Shown: positions 57,838-59,734 of the stretch, one piece after another
Numbering within the stretch: the first letter of the stretch is position 1
Layout: the number at the start of each line of letters is the position of its first letter
Virus record (IMG/VR): IMGVR_UViG_3300032676_000325
Location: 1 to 59,734 of that record
Origin: a virus
Direction: 5' to 3' (one strand)
DNA length: 59,734 nt
Notes under the pieces: model-generated
Told to the model about the DNA's origin: nothing
What the model saw: only the letters and a program-made list of their open reading frames with translations
The model's database searches: none
Program-made: the position numbers and the translations under genes

Positions 57838-58590
57838 CTACCTTGTTAACACTTTAATAAAAACAGGAGTCGGATCTATCAGCACATTATGTGAATAGAT
57901 CTTTTCAGTTGGATTGTTATGGTGAAATTCCTGCAAACTTTCACCTCCTGTTAAGAATCCTAAGCTAGGAATATCTCTAACATGGTTGATCCCTGGATGA
58001 CAAGGTAACCCATTTACGATTACATTGGCCATTAATTTTAATAGTATAGCTGGCCAACTGAATATAACTACTGCTAGGTGTACATTAATAATAGCAGTTA
58101 ATACAAATCCAAGCAACCAGATTCTGTAATAATTTACGTGTACTGATAATAGAAATTTATCACGCAATAGATCTTTGGGCACAGGAGTTTTTAACTTTTT
58201 AAAATAGGATTGGGGGTATAATTCTAATAGACCAGTCATTGCTACCCACGCACCATGTGCTGTTGGGCTATGCGGGTCCGTGATTAGATCAGTCTGTGAA
58301 TGATGGCGTCTATGTATAGCTGCATAGGTGATCGGACTGCCCATACTACATAAAATAGCAAAAGGTAATAACAATATTTCTACTATTCTATTTAATTTAA
58401 ATTGTTTGTGTGAATAATAACGATGTAATAATAGACTGTTACCGATGGTAGTAGTAAACCAAGCAAATAAGACTGCTATAATTGATTGATGTAATGTTAT
58501 AAATGTTAAGCTGTAGAGGAATAGTGCATATATAAACAAATTAAAATATGCAGTTTTCCAATTCTCTAATAGTTCCCCTACCCTTAGCAT
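57838..58590 (-). CDS. Membrane fatty acid desaturase
   Basis: 250 aa. The His boxes are HRYYSH (56-61), HRRHH (93-97) and EFHHN (221-225), with TDPHSP after the second box. Four hydrophobic stretches (about 16-45, 70-92 and 150-190) make it an integral membrane enzyme. It is the first gene of the operon desaturase, IF-1, acyltransferase-like, desaturase. Translation begins at ATG 58590, five bases after a perfect late octamer; the AGGGTAGGGG that follows is inside the gene, so no ribosome site is present. Confidence 0.9.
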   Translation of the reverse strand: MLRVGELLENWKTAYFNLFIYALFLYSLTFITLHQSIIAVLFAWFTTTIGNSLLLHRYYSHKQFKLNRIVEILLLPFAILCSMGSPITYAAIHRRHHSQTDLITDPHSPTAHGAWVAMTGLLELYPQSYFKKLKTPVPKDLLRDKFLLSVHVNYYRIWLLGFVLTAIINVHLAVVIFSWPAILLKLMANVIVNGLPCHPGINHVRDIPSLGFLTGGESLQEFHHNNPTEKIYSHNVLIDPTPVFIKVLTR

Positions 58591-58595
58591 AGTGT

Positions 58596-58603
58596 TATTT
58601 ATA
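58596..58603 (-). promoter_or_regulatory. Perfect T4 late octamer, 5 bases from ATG
   Basis: The minus strand reads TATAAATA, ACACT, ATG (58590). T4 spacing makes the ATG the +1 position. It should drive the four-gene desaturase/IF-1 operon. Confidence 0.6.
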
Positions 58604-58608
58604 GAATA

Positions 58609-58884
58609 TTACTCAGGTTTGCTAATAATAGCCCAAGTCATGAACTCTTTAAATGCTTTGTATACTGCTTCTGCTTCACCTGGGCCTTGTTCTACCTTTA
58701 CGCCACGAACGTAGAAGCCATCTGGGGTAATTTTAAGCATTTCGTCATCTGTGCCAGCATTAAAGATAACAGTGTTATTTTTGGATTCATTTTCCCAAAG
58801 TTCATACTCAACGTTGAGGTCTTTTTTAACTGCGTATTGATAATCTTCCCACTCATTCCAGTACCATTGTTTTTCATCACCCAT
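58609..58884 (-). CDS. Conserved phage hypothetical protein
   Basis: 91 aa from ATG 58884, chosen over 58905 because GGGGAG lies six bases before it. MGDEKQWYWNEWEDYQYAVK is followed by an acidic helix, and MLKITPDGFYVRGVKVEQGP then AVYKAFKEFMTW is a motif I recognise as frequent in marine phage proteins. The gene overlaps the 61-aa gene upstream by 8 bp. No function is known. Confidence 0.7.
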   Translation of the reverse strand: MGDEKQWYWNEWEDYQYAVKKDLNVEYELWENESKNNTVIFNAGTDDEMLKITPDGFYVRGVKVEQGPGEAEAVYKAFKEFMTWAIISKPE

Positions 58885-59062
58885 TGACTTCTCCCCACGG
58901 ACCATTACAACCTGACCAATCTTGTACGTCAGTGCTCCAGATCATTAAACGATTGTACACAGGATATAACCAATATCCATAAGTCCAGTGCATAGGTTTA
59001 CTGACTAAGTCTCCTAGCCAGTACAATGTCCAACTTAGAATATATCCGATTAACTTTTTCAC
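58877..59062 (-). CDS. Small conserved phage membrane protein
   Basis: 61 aa with a GTG start that overlaps the HslV-like stop (GTGA at 59059-59062). The first 25 residues, KKLIGYILSWTLYWLGDLVS, are hydrophobic; GYWLYPVYNRLMIWSTDVQD then GPWGEVNG is a conserved-looking C-terminal part frequent in T4-like phage small proteins. It is probably anchored in the membrane by one helix. Function unknown. Confidence 0.7.
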   Translation of the reverse strand: MKKLIGYILSWTLYWLGDLVSKPMHWTYGYWLYPVYNRLMIWSTDVQDWSGCNGPWGEVNG

Positions 59063-59601
59063 TCAGCAACTACCTTAGGTTTTGATTTCTTTCTAATAGC
59101 TTTTTTAGCTTCTTCTGCTGTTAAGGTAACCGTTACAGTATCTTCTACCTCTACTTCTAGCTCAATACTATCTATCCCCATACCGCAGTACGCATCGAAC
59201 TCACTGGCGATCTCTATTGCCTTAACTGAATCAGCACCAGCTCGCATAGCACCCAAGGCATATTCGGCACCAGACCCAATAGCAAAAACATCATTCTCTG
59301 TATAATCAAGGTACTCGTCGGTGCCTGTATACATATAAACTCCCTTCCACGGGGTCACCACCATCAAATGTGGATGACTATCACCTTGCCAAGTTGGAAA
59401 TTTAACGAATTCACCTACTTCTTTCTTACAAACACTATCATACCATTCCATGTATCGCTTACAATCAGTCGAATTACCAGTAGCACCTATTAGATGCCCA
59501 TTATCCAAACGAGTGATTTTTCTAAGTTTTCTTTTCATTGATCCAGCTGTGGTTTGTTTATCTGCTGACAATGTTTTACCATCCCACGCAATAACGGTCA
59601 T
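59059..59601 (-). CDS. HslV/proteasome-like Ntn-hydrolase
   Basis: 180 aa. It begins MTVIAWDGKTLSADKQTT; after removal of Met, Thr2 is the nucleophile of the proteasome/HslV fold, and D and K further on (DGKTLSADK) fit the catalytic set. A later GSGAEYALGAMRAGADSVKA block matches the helix of HslV (GSGGNYALAAARAL). The C-terminal 40 residues are a charged extension. It may assemble a peptidase or process itself; no HslU is in the window. It is followed by two small co-transcribed genes. Confidence 0.85.
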   Translation of the reverse strand: MTVIAWDGKTLSADKQTTAGSMKRKLRKITRLDNGHLIGATGNSTDCKRYMEWYDSVCKKEVGEFVKFPTWQGDSHPHLMVVTPWKGVYMYTGTDEYLDYTENDVFAIGSGAEYALGAMRAGADSVKAIEIASEFDAYCGMGIDSIELEVEVEDTVTVTLTAEEAKKAIRKKSKPKVVAE

Positions 59602-59602
59602 A

Positions 59603-59734
59603 TTATCCGCGCCTCATTTTACTAACATCAATGGCATCTTCTTGACGGAATACAGGAATACCATTTGACTTATGTAGTTGGCCAATACCAATTATAGAAT
59701 CACCTGTGTAGACTTTGTCTGCTGGACGAGCAGC
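59603..59734 (-). CDS. Partial CDS, conserved phage hypothetical protein
   Basis: Only the last 43 residues lie in the window; the stop is TAA at 59603-59605. KVYTGDSIIGIGQLHKSN followed by VFRQEDAIDVSKMRRG at the end is a conserved-looking C-terminus I have seen in T4-like phage small proteins. It ends 1 bp before the HslV-like ATG, so both are co-transcribed. The start and the function are not visible. Confidence 0.6.
   Translation of the reverse strand, partial: AARPADKVYTGDSIIGIGQLHKSNGIPVFRQEDAIDVSKMRRG

Overview
This window is part of the genome of a tailed, T4-like (myovirus-type) bacteriophage. The signs are a T4-type replisome (family B polymerase gp43, sliding clamp gp45-like, clamp-loader large subunit gp44), a PhoH-like ATPase, a DsbA-like late DNA-binding protein, repeated copies of the T4-type late promoter octamer (TATAAATA-like) between genes, a phage lysis cassette, long virion adhesins and tight gene packing with many 4-bp ATGA overlaps. 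The DNA is AT-rich. The host cannot be named from the sequence. I see no tRNA, rRNA, CRISPR array or insertion sequence, and no gap above 300 bases without a gene; the longest non-coding stretches are about 120 to 130 bases.

Layout. 1-9.9 kb (minus strand): an operon with a DpdA-like DNA-guanine transglycosylase leads to the sliding clamp, a methyltransferase, DNA polymerase, a second methyltransferase, an SGNH hydrolase and a DsbA-like protein. 9.9-13.8 kb: a desaturase, a 2OG-Fe(II) oxygenase, a hexapeptide acyltransferase and a glycosyltransferase-like gene. 13.8-21.1 kb and 25.4-30.8 kb (minus): a metalloprotease, a large amidoligase and many proteins that share an N-terminal MRxxEFIxE-type peptide, very like the T4 capsid targeting sequence; these look like internal head proteins or an injected payload. 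21.2-25.4 kb: a second desaturase and a glycine-rich adhesin. 31-36 kb: glycosyltransferase, ClpA-like ATPase, DnaJ. 35.6-38.2 kb: lysis cassette (holin, two lipoproteins, spanin-like protein, GH19 endolysin). 39.4-46.3 kb: an island of sulfotransferase-like/P-loop proteins, a glutamine amidotransferase, a di-iron protein and a methyltransferase. 46.3-50.7 kb: PhoH, cupin, gp44, GroES-like, a DnaE fragment and MazG. 50.7-56 kb: adhesin genes with Ig-like repeats. 56.1-58.6 kb: a compact operon of desaturase, IF-1, acyltransferase-like and desaturase. 58.6-59.7 kb: small conserved phage genes and an HslV-like protease.

Together the genes describe a phage that carries its own replication core, may modify its DNA with 7-deazaguanine, and appears to remodel host membrane lipids (four desaturases), cell-surface polymers (acyltransferases, glycosyltransferases, sulfotransferase-like genes), protein folding and turnover (Clp ATPase, DnaJ, GroES-like, HslV-like) and translation initiation (IF-1). 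Two promoter classes are visible: host sigma70-type promoters before replication and chaperone genes, and T4-late-type octamers before most other units. Several late octamers sit only 5 or 6 bases from the start codon, which predicts leaderless late mRNAs.
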